From contig JBDKER010000025.1 of assembly GCA_039795165.1 (NCBI GenBank), positions 13,716 through 77,715 of the forward strand: a stretch of DNA of 64,000 nucleotides, in the 5' to 3' direction. The DNA comes from V1-33 sp039795165. GTDB lineage: Bacteria; Verrucomicrobiota; Verrucomicrobiia; Verrucomicrobiales; V1-33. The notes under the pieces are model-generated. The model made no database searches. It was not told the DNA's origin and saw only the letters and a program-made list of their open reading frames with translations. A program made the translations under genes and the position numbers. Shown here one piece after another: positions 33,421 to 43,217 of the stretch (positions are counted from its first letter, which is position 1; each line of letters starts with the position of its first letter).

Positions 33421-33756
33421 TTACCTGCCGCGGGCATGTTTCCGGGGTTTGTCGCGTTTGCGGGATTTGTGGCGTTCGAGGGCATCGATTTCGTCGCGGT
33501 CGAGGCGGCCATTGCCATTGGTGTCGAGCTGGCGGAGGTCGGTGCGCTGACGGAAGGCGATGCGGAGGCGGTCGCGTTCGCTGCTGCAGATGTTGTTGCT
33601 GCGATTGGCATCGGCGAAGAGGAAGATTTCGCGTGGGTTGTCGAGGGGATCAGAGAGCCAGCCGGCATGGCAGTCGGTGGCGCAGAGGAGAACCATGGCG
33701 AGCGGGGTCAGGTGATGCGGCAGAGTGGTCATCAGGGTAATCTTGCGCGGCTTCAT
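33421..33756 (-). CDS. Secreted EF-hand protein
   Basis: This 111-residue exported protein has a signal peptide (LTPLAMVLLCATDCHA, cleavage near residue 31) and one canonical EF-hand loop near residue 77: D-T-N-G-N-G-R-L-D-R-D-E, with Asp/Asn/Glu at the Ca2+-ligand positions. A second, weaker loop (FADANRSNNICSSER) precedes it. The C-terminus is strongly basic (RHKSRKRDKPRKHARGR). It is the first gene of the minus-strand run that includes the PepSY protein and the two-component system, with 21 bp to the next gene. It may report calcium to the kinase, but that is inference. Confidence 0.82.
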   Translation of the reverse strand: MKPRKITLMTTLPHHLTPLAMVLLCATDCHAGWLSDPLDNPREIFLFADANRSNNICSSERDRLRIAFRQRTDLRQLDTNGNGRLDRDEIDALERHKSRKRDKPRKHARGR

Positions 33757-33856
33757 TATCGGCAGATTACGGCAGGTGATCCGGTTGTCGGCTGCGCCGG
33801 AGCATCATGATCTGGTAATGATTCCGGAAAAAGTTTCTGGGTAAGCAAGTAAAGAT

Positions 33857-33876
33857 TTGTGACACCTTTGTCACAA
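33857..33876. promoter_or_regulatory. TTGTGAC-N6-GTCACAA inverted repeat
   Basis: This perfect 7-bp inverted repeat with a 6-bp spacer lies in the divergent gap between the EF-hand operon and the Ig/lamin-tail gene. Its left arm could double as a -35 (TTGTGA) with GATACC (33879-33884) as a weak -10 at 16 bp. It resembles CRP/FNR-class operators in form but not spacing. Confidence 0.5.
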
Positions 33877-33903
33877 GCGATACCGTAGGTCAGAACGCAC
33901 ACC

Positions 33904-35826
33904 ATGAAACTGCATCAATTGTTTTCCAGTGGAGGGTCCGTTCGGATGGTATCCGGGGCGGCGATGTTTCTGTCTTTGGCCGGACTGATCCGGGCGCAGA
34001 TTCCGGGGCCGTATCTTCCGGGGAGGGTGTGGGGGAGTGTTGAGGTGGCGGCCCTGCGGGAGGCGTCCGGGATTTCGTGCGGGTGGGTGCAGGAGGGGGT
34101 GGTGTGGACCCACAATGATGGGGGGCGCGAGGTGCTGCATGCGCTGGATGCGGGTGGGCGGCCGATGGCGAATTTCACTTTCAGCGAGGCGGTGGGGGAC
34201 TTTGAGGAACTGGCGGCGGGGCCTGGGCCGGTGGCGGGGACGGGGTATCTGTATGTTGGAGATATCGGGGGCAATGCATCTCCGGGGGACGTGCGGGGCA
34301 CGGTGAAGATTGTGCGGATTCCGGAACCGCCGGTGCCGGGTCAGGCTGGGGGGCAGGTGCCGGTGGTGGCGCTGCCGGCGAATGATGTGTTCACGCTGAC
34401 CTATCCGGATGGGCAGTATGATGCCGAGGCGATGATCATTGATCCGCGCAATGCGGACCTGTATCTGTTCACGAAGACGGTGGGGGTCAGCCGGGTCTAC
34501 CGGGCCAATCTGAATGGGTCTGTCTCGGGAGCGGTGGTGCCGATGGTTTTTGTGACAACGGTTCCGTTTCCGGAGCCGTCGGCAGCGGCGATTTCGCGGG
34601 ATGGGGGGAGGATTCTGCTGCGGGACGAGGACCGTGCGCTGCAGTGGCAGCGCGGGCCGGGGGTGAGCGTGGCTGATGCGCTGCGGCAGGCACCGGTGGC
34701 TGTGCCGGTGGTGGGGAGGCCGCTGGAGCCGAATGGGGAGGCCATTGCGTTCACCGCGGATGGCAGCGGGTACCTGACGGTGAGCGAGGGTGTGGGGCCG
34801 CTGCTGTATTACTTTCAGAAGACTGATGCGGCCGCTCCGGTGCTGGAGGCTCCGTTGCCGGCGAGGACGCTGATCAGTGGATCGAATCTGCAGTGCTATG
34901 CGGCGATTTCCGGATTTCCGGTTCCTGCGGTGACGTGGAGCCGGGACGGGCAGGTTCTTGCGGGGCAGACGGGGAGTGTGCTGACGCTGACGGGGGTGAC
35001 GGAGGCGGATGAAGGATTCTATGAAATCCGGGCGGTGAATGCGTCCGGCGAGGTTCGGTCTGGTTTCGTGCTGGAGGTGCAGCCGCGGCCTTTGCTGAGG
35101 ATTACCGAGGTGCAGACGGCTCCGGGGACGACTCTGGGTGCCGACTGGTGGGAACTGACGAGTTTCGAGCCGCGGCGTGTGGATCTGTCGGGGTGGCGGT
35201 TCAATGATGAGACTGGCGATCTGAGCAGTGCCTTCGTGTTTCCGGCTGGTCTGGTGATTGAGCCTGGGGAATCCGTGGTGTTTGTGGATAGCCGGACGGC
35301 GCAGCAGTTCCGGTCGTGGTGGGGGGCGGGATTGCCGGAGGACACCAAGATTGTGAGCTACAGTGGTTCAGGGCTGGCCTTGGCCCCGTCTGGGGACCGC
35401 ATCCGGGTGTGGGATGCCACGGCTACGAGGGTGGGAGATGTGATTGCCGAGGTGGTGGTGGGGGCGTCGGTGGTGGGGACAACGCTTGGGTACAGCCCGC
35501 AGACCGGGCAGTTTGGCGGGGTGACGCAGGTTGGATTGAATGGTGGGTATGCAGCGGCGACGGGGACGGATGTGGGCTCTCCGGGGCGTTGGCTTGCGCC
35601 GGCGCCGGTTCCGGAACTGGCGGCCATGGGTGTGGGCAGTGGGAAGATGAGGGTTGGGTTTACGGTCGAACGCTGGCATTGGTATGGGCTAGAGGCTGCG
35701 GCGGAGCTGGTTTCAGGGGATTGGGTGTCGGTGGATGCTGCCGTGCAGGCGGCTGCCGATGGTCAGTTGTCGTTTGAGGTTCCGGTGTATATGGGGTCGC
35801 GGTTTTTCCGGGTGAGGGTGCGTTGA
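33904..35826 (+). CDS. Secreted protein with beta-propeller-like, Ig-like and lamin-tail domains
   Basis: This 640-residue exported protein has a signal peptide to about residue 36. Residues about 40-310 are strand-rich with propeller-like repeats (GVVWTHNDGGREVLHALDAG, YLYVGDIGGNASPG, DAEAMIIDPRNADLYLFTK). They are followed by an Ig-like domain (about 320-395, with CYAAISGFPVPAVTWSRDG and DEGFYEIRAVN) and a lamin-tail domain (about 400-515, ITEVQTAP, WWELTSFEPRRVDLSGWRF). The C-terminal about 65 residues (ERWHWYGLEAAAELVSGDWVSV...FFRVRVR) match the end module also seen in the giant PA14 protein at 48586. No enzymatic residues stand out. It appears monocistronic. Confidence 0.82.
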   Translation: MKLHQLFSSGGSVRMVSGAAMFLSLAGLIRAQIPGPYLPGRVWGSVEVAALREASGISCGWVQEGVVWTHNDGGREVLHALDAGGRPMANFTFSEAVGDFEELAAGPGPVAGTGYLYVGDIGGNASPGDVRGTVKIVRIPEPPVPGQAGGQVPVVALPANDVFTLTYPDGQYDAEAMIIDPRNADLYLFTKTVGVSRVYRANLNGSVSGAVVPMVFVTTVPFPEPSAAAISRDGGRILLRDEDRALQWQRGPGVSVADALRQAPVAVPVVGRPLEPNGEAIAFTADGSGYLTVSEGVGPLLYYFQKTDAAAPVLEAPLPARTLISGSNLQCYAAISGFPVPAVTWSRDGQVLAGQTGSVLTLTGVTEADEGFYEIRAVNASGEVRSGFVLEVQPRPLLRITEVQTAPGTTLGADWWELTSFEPRRVDLSGWRFNDETGDLSSAFVFPAGLVIEPGESVVFVDSRTAQQFRSWWGAGLPEDTKIVSYSGSGLALAPSGDRIRVWDATATRVGDVIAEVVVGASVVGTTLGYSPQTGQFGGVTQVGLNGGYAAATGTDVGSPGRWLAPAPVPELAAMGVGSGKMRVGFTVERWHWYGLEAAAELVSGDWVSVDAAVQAAADGQLSFEVPVYMGSRFFRVRVR

Positions 35827-35864
35827 CTTTTCAGGATGGGAGCAGCAGCCTGGTGGAAACTGGC

Positions 35865-35892
35865 TTGAAAAATGCGTGCCGTGGTTCATAGA
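35865..35892 (+). promoter_or_regulatory. Candidate promoter for the TM/TPR gene and gatB
   Basis: TTGAAA (35865-35870) is followed at about 17 bp by ATAGAT (35888-35893 region), an imperfect -10. It lies 65 bp upstream of the small TM/TPR gene. The -10 match is weak. Confidence 0.3.
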
Positions 35893-35957
35893 TGGGACCA
35901 GTGAGGGTTGAACGGCGGGTGCCGGTGGGTGGGCAAATCGCTATGTGACTTCCGGAA

Positions 35958-36296
35958 ATGCTTACATTCAGAGAAAAGATCGGCAAGTTCTTCCACGAGA
36001 GCAGGTTGCTGCTTGGCGTGCTGCTCTTTGCGGTGGCTGGCTATGGGGCCTATCTGATGAAGGTTTCTTCCGATCGCTACGACAGCGAGCGGCTCACGAT
36101 GGCGGCGGAGCGTTACCTGCGGAAGGGAATGACGAGGGATGCGCGGCACAGCCTTGAGTTGGCGCTCAAGTTCGACGCGGAGAATCAGCGTGCGAAGGAC
36201 CTGATGGTGCAGTTGGCCGACGGGGGAGATGAGGATGCGGAGTTACCGGGCGTGACTGCGCAGGCTTCGGATGGCGGCGGCGGCGCGGGGGAGTGA
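35958..36296 (+). CDS. Small membrane-anchored TPR-like protein
   Basis: This 112-residue protein has an N-terminal cytoplasmic segment, one transmembrane helix (LLLGVLLFAVAGYGAYLM, about 17-35), and a helical pair resembling a single TPR (RLTMAAERYLRKGMTRDARHSLELALKFDAENQRAKDLM, about 45-85). The tail is acidic and Gly-rich. It precedes gatB by 80 bp. The TM-plus-TPR layout is repeated in a much larger protein on the other side of gatB (37869-39848), which has a very similar N-terminus. No known function. Confidence 0.72.
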   Translation: MLTFREKIGKFFHESRLLLGVLLFAVAGYGAYLMKVSSDRYDSERLTMAAERYLRKGMTRDARHSLELALKFDAENQRAKDLMVQLADGGDEDAELPGVTAQASDGGGGAGE

Positions 36297-36376
36297 ACTG
36301 GCGGGGTCTTTGCGGAAAAGGCGTGAAGCCAGCCCTTGCCGTGCGGGAGAGCGTCTGACATGGAACGAGCAGAGTC

Positions 36377-37849
36377 ATGCCTGTAACCGATTATCTTGTC
36401 ACCATTGGGTTGGAAGTGCACTGTCAGCTGCGGACTGCCAGCAAGATGTTCTGTGGATGTGCGGTGCGGTATGGAGAGCCACCGAACACGCTGACCTGTC
36501 CGGTATGCCTTGGGATGCCCGGGGCGTTGCCGGTTCTGAATGGGGGGGCGATCCGGATGACGGTTCTGGCTGGTCTGGTTCTCGGGTGCCGGACGCCGGA
36601 GGTGGTGAAGTGGGACCGGAAGAATTACTTCTATCCGGACATGCCGAAGAACTACCAGTTGTCGCAGTTTGATCTGCCGCTGTGTGTCGGGGGTGAGGTG
36701 CCGCTTTATGACGATGCGTATCCCAAAGACTGGCAGAAGCGGATTGCGAGGCCCGGTCAGGTGATTGGGTTGACCCGGATTCATCTTGAGGAAGATGTGG
36801 CCAAGAGCACGCATCAGGGCGTGCAGACGATTATTGATTTCAACCGGGCGGGCACGCCTCTGATGGAACTGGTGAGTGAGCCTGAGATCGGGAGTGCGGA
36901 GGAAGCGGTGGCCTATCTGAACAGTCTTCGGCAGATGCTGGTGTATGCTGGGGTGAGTGATGCGGACATGGAGAAGGGGCAGATGCGGTGTGATGTGAAC
37001 ATTTCGCTGCGGCCGCGGGGGCAGGACGAGCTGGGAGCGAAGATCGAGTTGAAGAATCTGAACAGTGTCTCGGCGGTGCGGAGGGCGATCCATTTCGAGG
37101 TGGAGCGTCAGGCTGATGAATTGGACCGGGGGATTGGGCAGGTGCAGAGCACGCGGAGGTGGGATGATGACCGGGGTGAAACGACGGTGATGCGGACGAA
37201 GGAGGACGCGCATGATTACCGGTATTTTCCGTGTCCGGATCTGGTGCCGCTGCGGACGGAAGCGCTGGTAGCGGAGATGCTGCCGCTGGTTCCGGAGCGA
37301 CCGCATGAGAAGCGGGAGCGATTTGTGAGGGATTATGGGGTGAGCGGGTATGATGCCGTGGTGCTGACCTCCGAGCGTGCGCTCGCGGATTATTTCGAGG
37401 CGGCGGCGGTTGGTGTGCCGAAGCCGAAGGCGGTGGCCAACTGGATCATCAACGACCTTCTTGGCCGGTTGGCGGCGGCGGAGAAGAGTCTGGCGGAGAA
37501 TCCGGTGGAGGCGGGATCGCTGCGGGAACTGGCCTTGCTGGTGGAGAGCGGGCGGATCAATGGCAGTCAGGCCCGTGAGGTTCTGGGCGAGATGGTGGTG
37601 ACGGGGGCCTTGCCGGGGGAGATTGTGAAGCAGCGCGGGCTGGAGCAGGTGAGCGACACTGGATTTCTGGATGAGATCATCGGTCAGGTGATTGCAGGCA
37701 ATCCCGATGCTGTGGCGAAGATCCGGGGCGGCAATGACAAGGCGGTCAATGCGCTCAAGGGTCAGGTCATGAAGCTGAGCGCGGGCCGGGCGAATCCGCA
37801 GGTCGTGGGTGAACTGCTGGCGGCGGCCATTGGCCGTCTGGATGGCTGA
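36377..37849 (+). CDS. gatB: Asp-tRNA(Asn)/Glu-tRNA(Gln) amidotransferase subunit B
   Basis: This is the 490-residue subunit of the GatCAB complex, which amidates Glu-tRNA(Gln) and/or Asp-tRNA(Asn). It is full length: the N-terminal cradle domain has YLVTIGLEVHCQL, the CxCxxxxG-type zinc region is MFCGCAVRYGEPPNTLTCPVC, followed by KNYFYPDMPKNYQLSQFD and HLEEDVAKSTH. The C-terminal helical and YqeY-like domain binds tRNA. Neither gatA nor gatC is adjacent, so the complex is encoded at several loci. Confidence 0.97.
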   Translation: MPVTDYLVTIGLEVHCQLRTASKMFCGCAVRYGEPPNTLTCPVCLGMPGALPVLNGGAIRMTVLAGLVLGCRTPEVVKWDRKNYFYPDMPKNYQLSQFDLPLCVGGEVPLYDDAYPKDWQKRIARPGQVIGLTRIHLEEDVAKSTHQGVQTIIDFNRAGTPLMELVSEPEIGSAEEAVAYLNSLRQMLVYAGVSDADMEKGQMRCDVNISLRPRGQDELGAKIELKNLNSVSAVRRAIHFEVERQADELDRGIGQVQSTRRWDDDRGETTVMRTKEDAHDYRYFPCPDLVPLRTEALVAEMLPLVPERPHEKRERFVRDYGVSGYDAVVLTSERALADYFEAAAVGVPKPKAVANWIINDLLGRLAAAEKSLAENPVEAGSLRELALLVESGRINGSQAREVLGEMVVTGALPGEIVKQRGLEQVSDTGFLDEIIGQVIAGNPDAVAKIRGGNDKAVNALKGQVMKLSAGRANPQVVGELLAAAIGRLDG

Positions 37850-37868
37850 GGCAGTCTTCCCGGGCAGT

Positions 37869-39848
37869 TCAGGCTGGAGAGGCGGAGTCTGCTGCTTGTT
37901 CGGCTTCCTCCTTGTCCTTGCGGGCGGCGATCCGGAGCATTTCGATATTGGCCATTTCGAAGATGTCCTGAGCGATCATGTTCTGGCGCTGGAGTCTGAC
38001 GGCTTTTGAGGCGAGGCGGGCGGCGGCGGCGAAGCGTTTCTGGGAGAAGGCGCGGTCTGCGCGCACTGTCAGGCGGCGGCTGCGGAAGATGCGGAGCCGG
38101 AGGTAGAGGAAAACTAGCGCGGCGAGGCCTGCGAGGGCGGCGAGGGCCTTGGGCCAGTAGAACGCGAAGTAGGTTTGCCATTTGGGGGCCAGGGGAGTTT
38201 CCTTGCGGCCGAGCGAGGTCATGGCGAATTCGATTTCCTGGGCTGTCAGTTCTCCGAAATTGATGCCGAGGGAGATTTTGACGGCATCATCTTTCCGGTC
38301 GTTAGCGGCGTAGACAGAAGCGAGGATGGCTTTTTCGTGATCGCGGAGCGTGGCGGTGCGGATGTCCGGCTGGAAGGCTTCCACTTCGAGGAGGGCGTGC
38401 TGGGCGCGGTTCTTCTTGAGGAGGCCCATGGCGAGGGCGAGCCGGACGGGGGCGTTGCCCGGGTAGAGGACGGAGATGCGGTAGAGTTGTTCGATGTCTT
38501 CCTCGCGGCCGAGCAGGAGGTTGAGGTAGGCGAGTTCGCTGCGGACGAGGACATTGCCATTGAAGGCGTTGGACTGGCTGGCGACTTCGAGGATCTGCCG
38601 GACACGGCGGGCGTCCTTGAGGGCGCGGGCAGCTGGGGTCAGTTTGGCGAGCAGGATGTGGGCGGTGGCAGGGAAGTCATCGATTCCCTTCTTGAAGGAA
38701 CCGAGCATGAGGGGGTCGTTTCCGGCTGAGCAGATGAAGGCGATGGCCTCGCCGTAGGCTTCGGGGTCTTCGGCGTGGATGCGCAGGGTTTCGATGTATT
38801 CCTCGCGGGCTCCCGAGGCTCCGGAAGCATGGAGGATTCTGGCGCGGAACAGTTTGGCGCGCAGTGGAGACAGGGGGTTGGGGGTGGCGGCGAGGGCGTC
38901 GAGGGCTTCTGCGAAGTTCTTGTTCAGTTCGGCGAGTTCGAGCCAGAGTTCGAATGCTTCGGGGCTGGAGGTGGCCTCGATTCTGGGCAGGAGGGTGGCA
39001 GCCCGTTTGGATTCCTTGAGGCTGAGGAGCCAGCGGGCACCATCGACGCGGTCCTTGAGGGGAGCTTCGCGGAGACGTTCGGCGCAGGCGGCGGCGAGGG
39101 CGGAGCGGCGTTCCGGTTGGAGGCGTGCTTCTGTGCTGTCGGCGAGGAGGAGGATTTCGTTGGGGACGTCGCGGTGGGATTTGAGGAGTTTGAGGAGACT
39201 GCTGGTTTCCTGCGGTTGGATGGTTCCGGTGCGGATGGCGGCGATGACTGCCTCGTGGAATTCCTCGCCGCGTGCGGCGGCGAGGTCGCTGAGGTAGCCG
39301 ATGGCGCGTGGGCCGGTGAGTTCGCTGAGGCGGTGTTCGAGCATGAACTCGATCATGGCCTTTTTGCTGCGGAGCGAGCGGTCGCGTCCGACGGAGAGGC
39401 GGAGTTCGCGTTCGGCGGCGTCGGGATTCTTTGCGTCGAGGAACTCGCGTGCTTTGCGGAGGTGTTCGGCGACGGCGGCGGCTCCTTCGGTTACGGACGG
39501 GGTGGTGGGGGTGGCCTGTTTTTTGGCGGAGGGCTGGGGCAGGGTGGGAAGGGCGAAGGGGGATTTCTTCTTGGTTTCCTTTGGGATGCGAGCTTCCGGG
39601 GGGATGGTGGCCAGCAGTTCGGAGGCCCTCGTATTGGCGGGGTCGATCGACTGGGCGACGGTAAGCATGCTGGCGGCGTCGGCGGTTTCTCCTTTGGCGA
39701 TGAGGTCGGCGGCTGAGTCGGTGAGTCGCTCGCTTTCCGTGGCGTTGGAACCGGATTGGAGCCACCAGACGACTCCGCCTGATAGCAGGAGGAGGAGGAT
39801 TCCCGCGATGATGGCATTGCGGCGGACGATTTCCGTGGAGGACAGCAT
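37869..39848 (-). CDS. Large membrane protein with TPR-like helical repeats
   Basis: This 659-residue protein starts at ATG 39848 (MLSSTEIVRRNAIIAG); an in-frame start at 39887 is less likely. A transmembrane helix at about 10-28 is followed by a TPR-like pair (SERLTDSAADLIAKGETADAASMLTVAQSIDPANTRASEL), a proline-rich linker, and a long alpha-helical repeat region (about 120-540; for example VRSELAYLNLLLGREEDIEQLYRIS). A second transmembrane helix lies near 585-605 (KALAALAGLAALVFLYLRL), and a basic cytoplasmic end follows. It is convergent with gatB. Function unknown; it is a possible scaffold. Confidence 0.78.
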   Translation of the reverse strand: MLSSTEIVRRNAIIAGILLLLLSGGVVWWLQSGSNATESERLTDSAADLIAKGETADAASMLTVAQSIDPANTRASELLATIPPEARIPKETKKKSPFALPTLPQPSAKKQATPTTPSVTEGAAAVAEHLRKAREFLDAKNPDAAERELRLSVGRDRSLRSKKAMIEFMLEHRLSELTGPRAIGYLSDLAAARGEEFHEAVIAAIRTGTIQPQETSSLLKLLKSHRDVPNEILLLADSTEARLQPERRSALAAACAERLREAPLKDRVDGARWLLSLKESKRAATLLPRIEATSSPEAFELWLELAELNKNFAEALDALAATPNPLSPLRAKLFRARILHASGASGAREEYIETLRIHAEDPEAYGEAIAFICSAGNDPLMLGSFKKGIDDFPATAHILLAKLTPAARALKDARRVRQILEVASQSNAFNGNVLVRSELAYLNLLLGREEDIEQLYRISVLYPGNAPVRLALAMGLLKKNRAQHALLEVEAFQPDIRTATLRDHEKAILASVYAANDRKDDAVKISLGINFGELTAQEIEFAMTSLGRKETPLAPKWQTYFAFYWPKALAALAGLAALVFLYLRLRIFRSRRLTVRADRAFSQKRFAAAARLASKAVRLQRQNMIAQDIFEMANIEMLRIAARKDKEEAEQAADSASPA

Positions 39849-39917
39849 TACCGTGGGATTGTTAACGGATTCCGGGGAGTGCCGCAACCGTTTAGCCTCT
39901 GGTTGGAGGCGGGTGGA

Positions 39918-40934
39918 TCAGGGGGAGGGGATGGCGGCGAGTTTTTCGATGAGGAGGAGGCCGGTGCGGCCGGTGATTTCGATGCTATCTGGGGAGAGTT
40001 TATCGATGGTGTCGGCGGCGGTGTGCCAGAAGCCGGCGCGGCGGTAGCTATTGAAGTCGATGAAGTCGATGACCTCGAGGCCGGCCCATTGGAAGGGGAC
40101 GTGGTCATCGACCATGTCATCATTTCCGCGGGAGAAGTGGCGGGAGAAGCCGAGGCTGGCGGCGGCTTCGAGGGCCATGGAGGTGAGGCGTGGTGAGGAG
40201 TTGCGGGGGAATTCGACTTCGAGTTGCTGGTCGCCGATCATGTCGAAGAGGACGAACCAGCGGGGTTTCTGTTCCGGTGGGAGGGCGCGGAGGGTAGCGG
40301 CGTAGTGGCGGCTGCCGAAGAGGCCGTCGTAATTCTGGTCCGTGAAGCTGCGTGGGAGGGTGAAATCGACGAGGGCTTCTTCACCGTCGAGGAAGACGAG
40401 TTCGCATTGGGTGGCGAGGGCTGGGGTGGCGGCGAGGGCTCTGGCGGCTTCGAGGAGGAGACCGCAGGAGGAGCCGCTGTCATTGGCTCCGACGAAGAGG
40501 AAACCGGTGACCCATTTGGTATCGTAGTGGGAGGCGGCGAGGATGGGGGTGGGGCGTTCCCATGGATTCGGTCCGCTGGAGGGGAAGCGGGCGCGGAGGT
40601 TGGTGAACTGGAGCGGGCCGCGGACGGGAGCTGTATCGGTGAAGGACTGGCGCTGGGTTTGCCAGCCGGCTTCTGCGAGGCGTTTTTCGAGGAACTGGCG
40701 GGTTTGTTCGCTGCGTGCGCTGCCTGAGGGTCTTGGTCCGATGGCGACGACGGCTTTGACGTCTTCGAAGGCGCGGGCACCCGAGAAGCTGGTCCATGCG
40801 CCCGAGGCTGGTGTGGCGGTGGCGGTGGTTGCGGAAGCGTTCGAAGGAGGGGCTTTCCGGCAGGAGGAAGGCAGGAAGGAAGATGCTGCCAGCGCGAGGG
40901 CGGCGGCGATGAGGGATGGGCGCGGCGGGTTCAT
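39918..40934 (-). CDS. M28-family zinc peptidase/glutaminyl-cyclase-like protein
   Basis: This 338-residue exported enzyme is related to glutaminyl-peptide cyclotransferases and M28 aminopeptidases. The N-terminal signal (LIAAALALAASSFLPSSC) has a Cys that could be lipidated, though the lipobox is atypical. Metal and catalytic residues: ASHYDTK, GANDSGSSCG, FLDGEEAL (catalytic and metal Glu), FDMIGD and the late FWHTAADT His. The FLDGEEAL...GSRHYA pairing is characteristic of glutaminyl cyclases. Expected reaction: cyclisation of N-terminal Gln or aminopeptidase activity on exported proteins. Its start overlaps the parB stop by 4 bp. Confidence 0.85.
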   Translation of the reverse strand: MNPPRPSLIAAALALAASSFLPSSCRKAPPSNASATTATATPASGAWTSFSGARAFEDVKAVVAIGPRPSGSARSEQTRQFLEKRLAEAGWQTQRQSFTDTAPVRGPLQFTNLRARFPSSGPNPWERPTPILAASHYDTKWVTGFLFVGANDSGSSCGLLLEAARALAATPALATQCELVFLDGEEALVDFTLPRSFTDQNYDGLFGSRHYAATLRALPPEQKPRWFVLFDMIGDQQLEVEFPRNSSPRLTSMALEAAASLGFSRHFSRGNDDMVDDHVPFQWAGLEVIDFIDFNSYRRAGFWHTAADTIDKLSPDSIEITGRTGLLLIEKLAAIPSP

Positions 40935-41899
40935 TCTGCCGGGACGCCGAGCAGTTCAAGGATGCGGCCGAGGTCGTCGTCGCCGTAGTATTCGATTTCG
41001 ATTTTTCCTTTTTTGGGGGAATGCTGGACGGTGACCTGAGTGGCGAAGTGCTGGCGGAGGTTGCTTTGGATGCGGTTGAGGTGGCTGGAGAGGTGGGTGG
41101 AGGAAGTGGTTGTGGATTTCCCGGTGGGTTTGCCCTGCGGGGCGGGCTGGGCTGGGCCGGCGAGTTCCTTCTGGACCTGCTGTTCCGTCTGGCGGACGGT
41201 GAAGCCTGATCGGACGGTCATGTCGGCGACCATTTTCTGGAGGTCGGGGTCGCGGAGACCGAGGAGGGCTTTGGCATGGCCGGTGGAGAGGAGGCCCTGG
41301 GCGAGGAGGGAGCGGACGGGGTCGCAGAGGTCGAGGAGCCGCATGGTATTGGCGACGGTGGCGCGGTTGCGGCCGACGCGTTTGGCGATGTCTTCTTGGC
41401 GGAGGCCGAATTCCTTCGCGAGGCGGGTGTACGCTTCGGCTTCTTCGATGGGGTTGAGGTCTTCGCGCTGGAGGTTCTCGATGAGAGCCATTTCGAGGAC
41501 ATCGCGGTCGCTGGCGAGTCGTTCGATGACGGGGACATCGGTGAGTCCGAGTTGCTGGCAGGCGCGGAAGCGGCGTTCGCCGGCGATGAGTTCGAGGGTA
41601 CCGTTGACGGGGCGGACGACGAGTGGCTGGATGACGCCGTGTTCGCGGATGGATTCCATCAATTCCGTCAGTTGTTCAGCCCGGAAGTGTTTCCGTGGCT
41701 GCATGGGGGAGGGGGTGATGGAGGAGAGGGGGACTTGGCGGACGGCGGTGCCTGGTTCTGCGGTTTCGGGCTGCTGGGGAGCCGGGTCTGCGGAGGGCAG
41801 AGGATCTGCGGAGGGGGCAGCCGGTGAGGGTGAGTTGCCGCGTTTGGCGGCACCGCTGATGAGGGAGCCGAGTCCCCGGCCGAGAGCATTCTTCTGCAT
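40931..41899 (-). CDS. parB: ParB/Spo0J chromosome partitioning protein
   Basis: This is a 322-residue CTP-dependent DNA clamp for chromosome segregation. ATG 41899 (MQKNALGRGLGSLISG) gives the standard ParB start; the 14-residue extension upstream is discarded. The ParB/Srx domain (about 70-165) contains IQPLVVRP and the CTP-binding GERRFRA motif with ENLQREDLNPIEEA. The KorB-like helix-turn-helix follows (QEDIAKRVGRNRATVANTMRLL). Its C-terminal dimerisation region is short. No parA is adjacent, and I found no match to the parS consensus in the nearby sequence. It is in a minus-strand run after the enolase-superfamily gene (64-bp gap) and overlaps the peptidase gene by 4 bp. Confidence 0.93.
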   Translation of the reverse strand: MQKNALGRGLGSLISGAAKRGNSPSPAAPSADPLPSADPAPQQPETAEPGTAVRQVPLSSITPSPMQPRKHFRAEQLTELMESIREHGVIQPLVVRPVNGTLELIAGERRFRACQQLGLTDVPVIERLASDRDVLEMALIENLQREDLNPIEEAEAYTRLAKEFGLRQEDIAKRVGRNRATVANTMRLLDLCDPVRSLLAQGLLSTGHAKALLGLRDPDLQKMVADMTVRSGFTVRQTEQQVQKELAGPAQPAPQGKPTGKSTTTSSTHLSSHLNRIQSNLRQHFATQVTVQHSPKKGKIEIEYYGDDDLGRILELLGVPAE

Positions 41900-41963
41900 A
41901 GTCGTGGCGGGGAGCGTGAGGGCTTGGGTGGGGGAAGTCAACCCGGGAACCTTGCGGTGGCGG

Positions 41964-43213
<1,250 letters not shown>

Positions 43214-43217
<4 letters not shown>

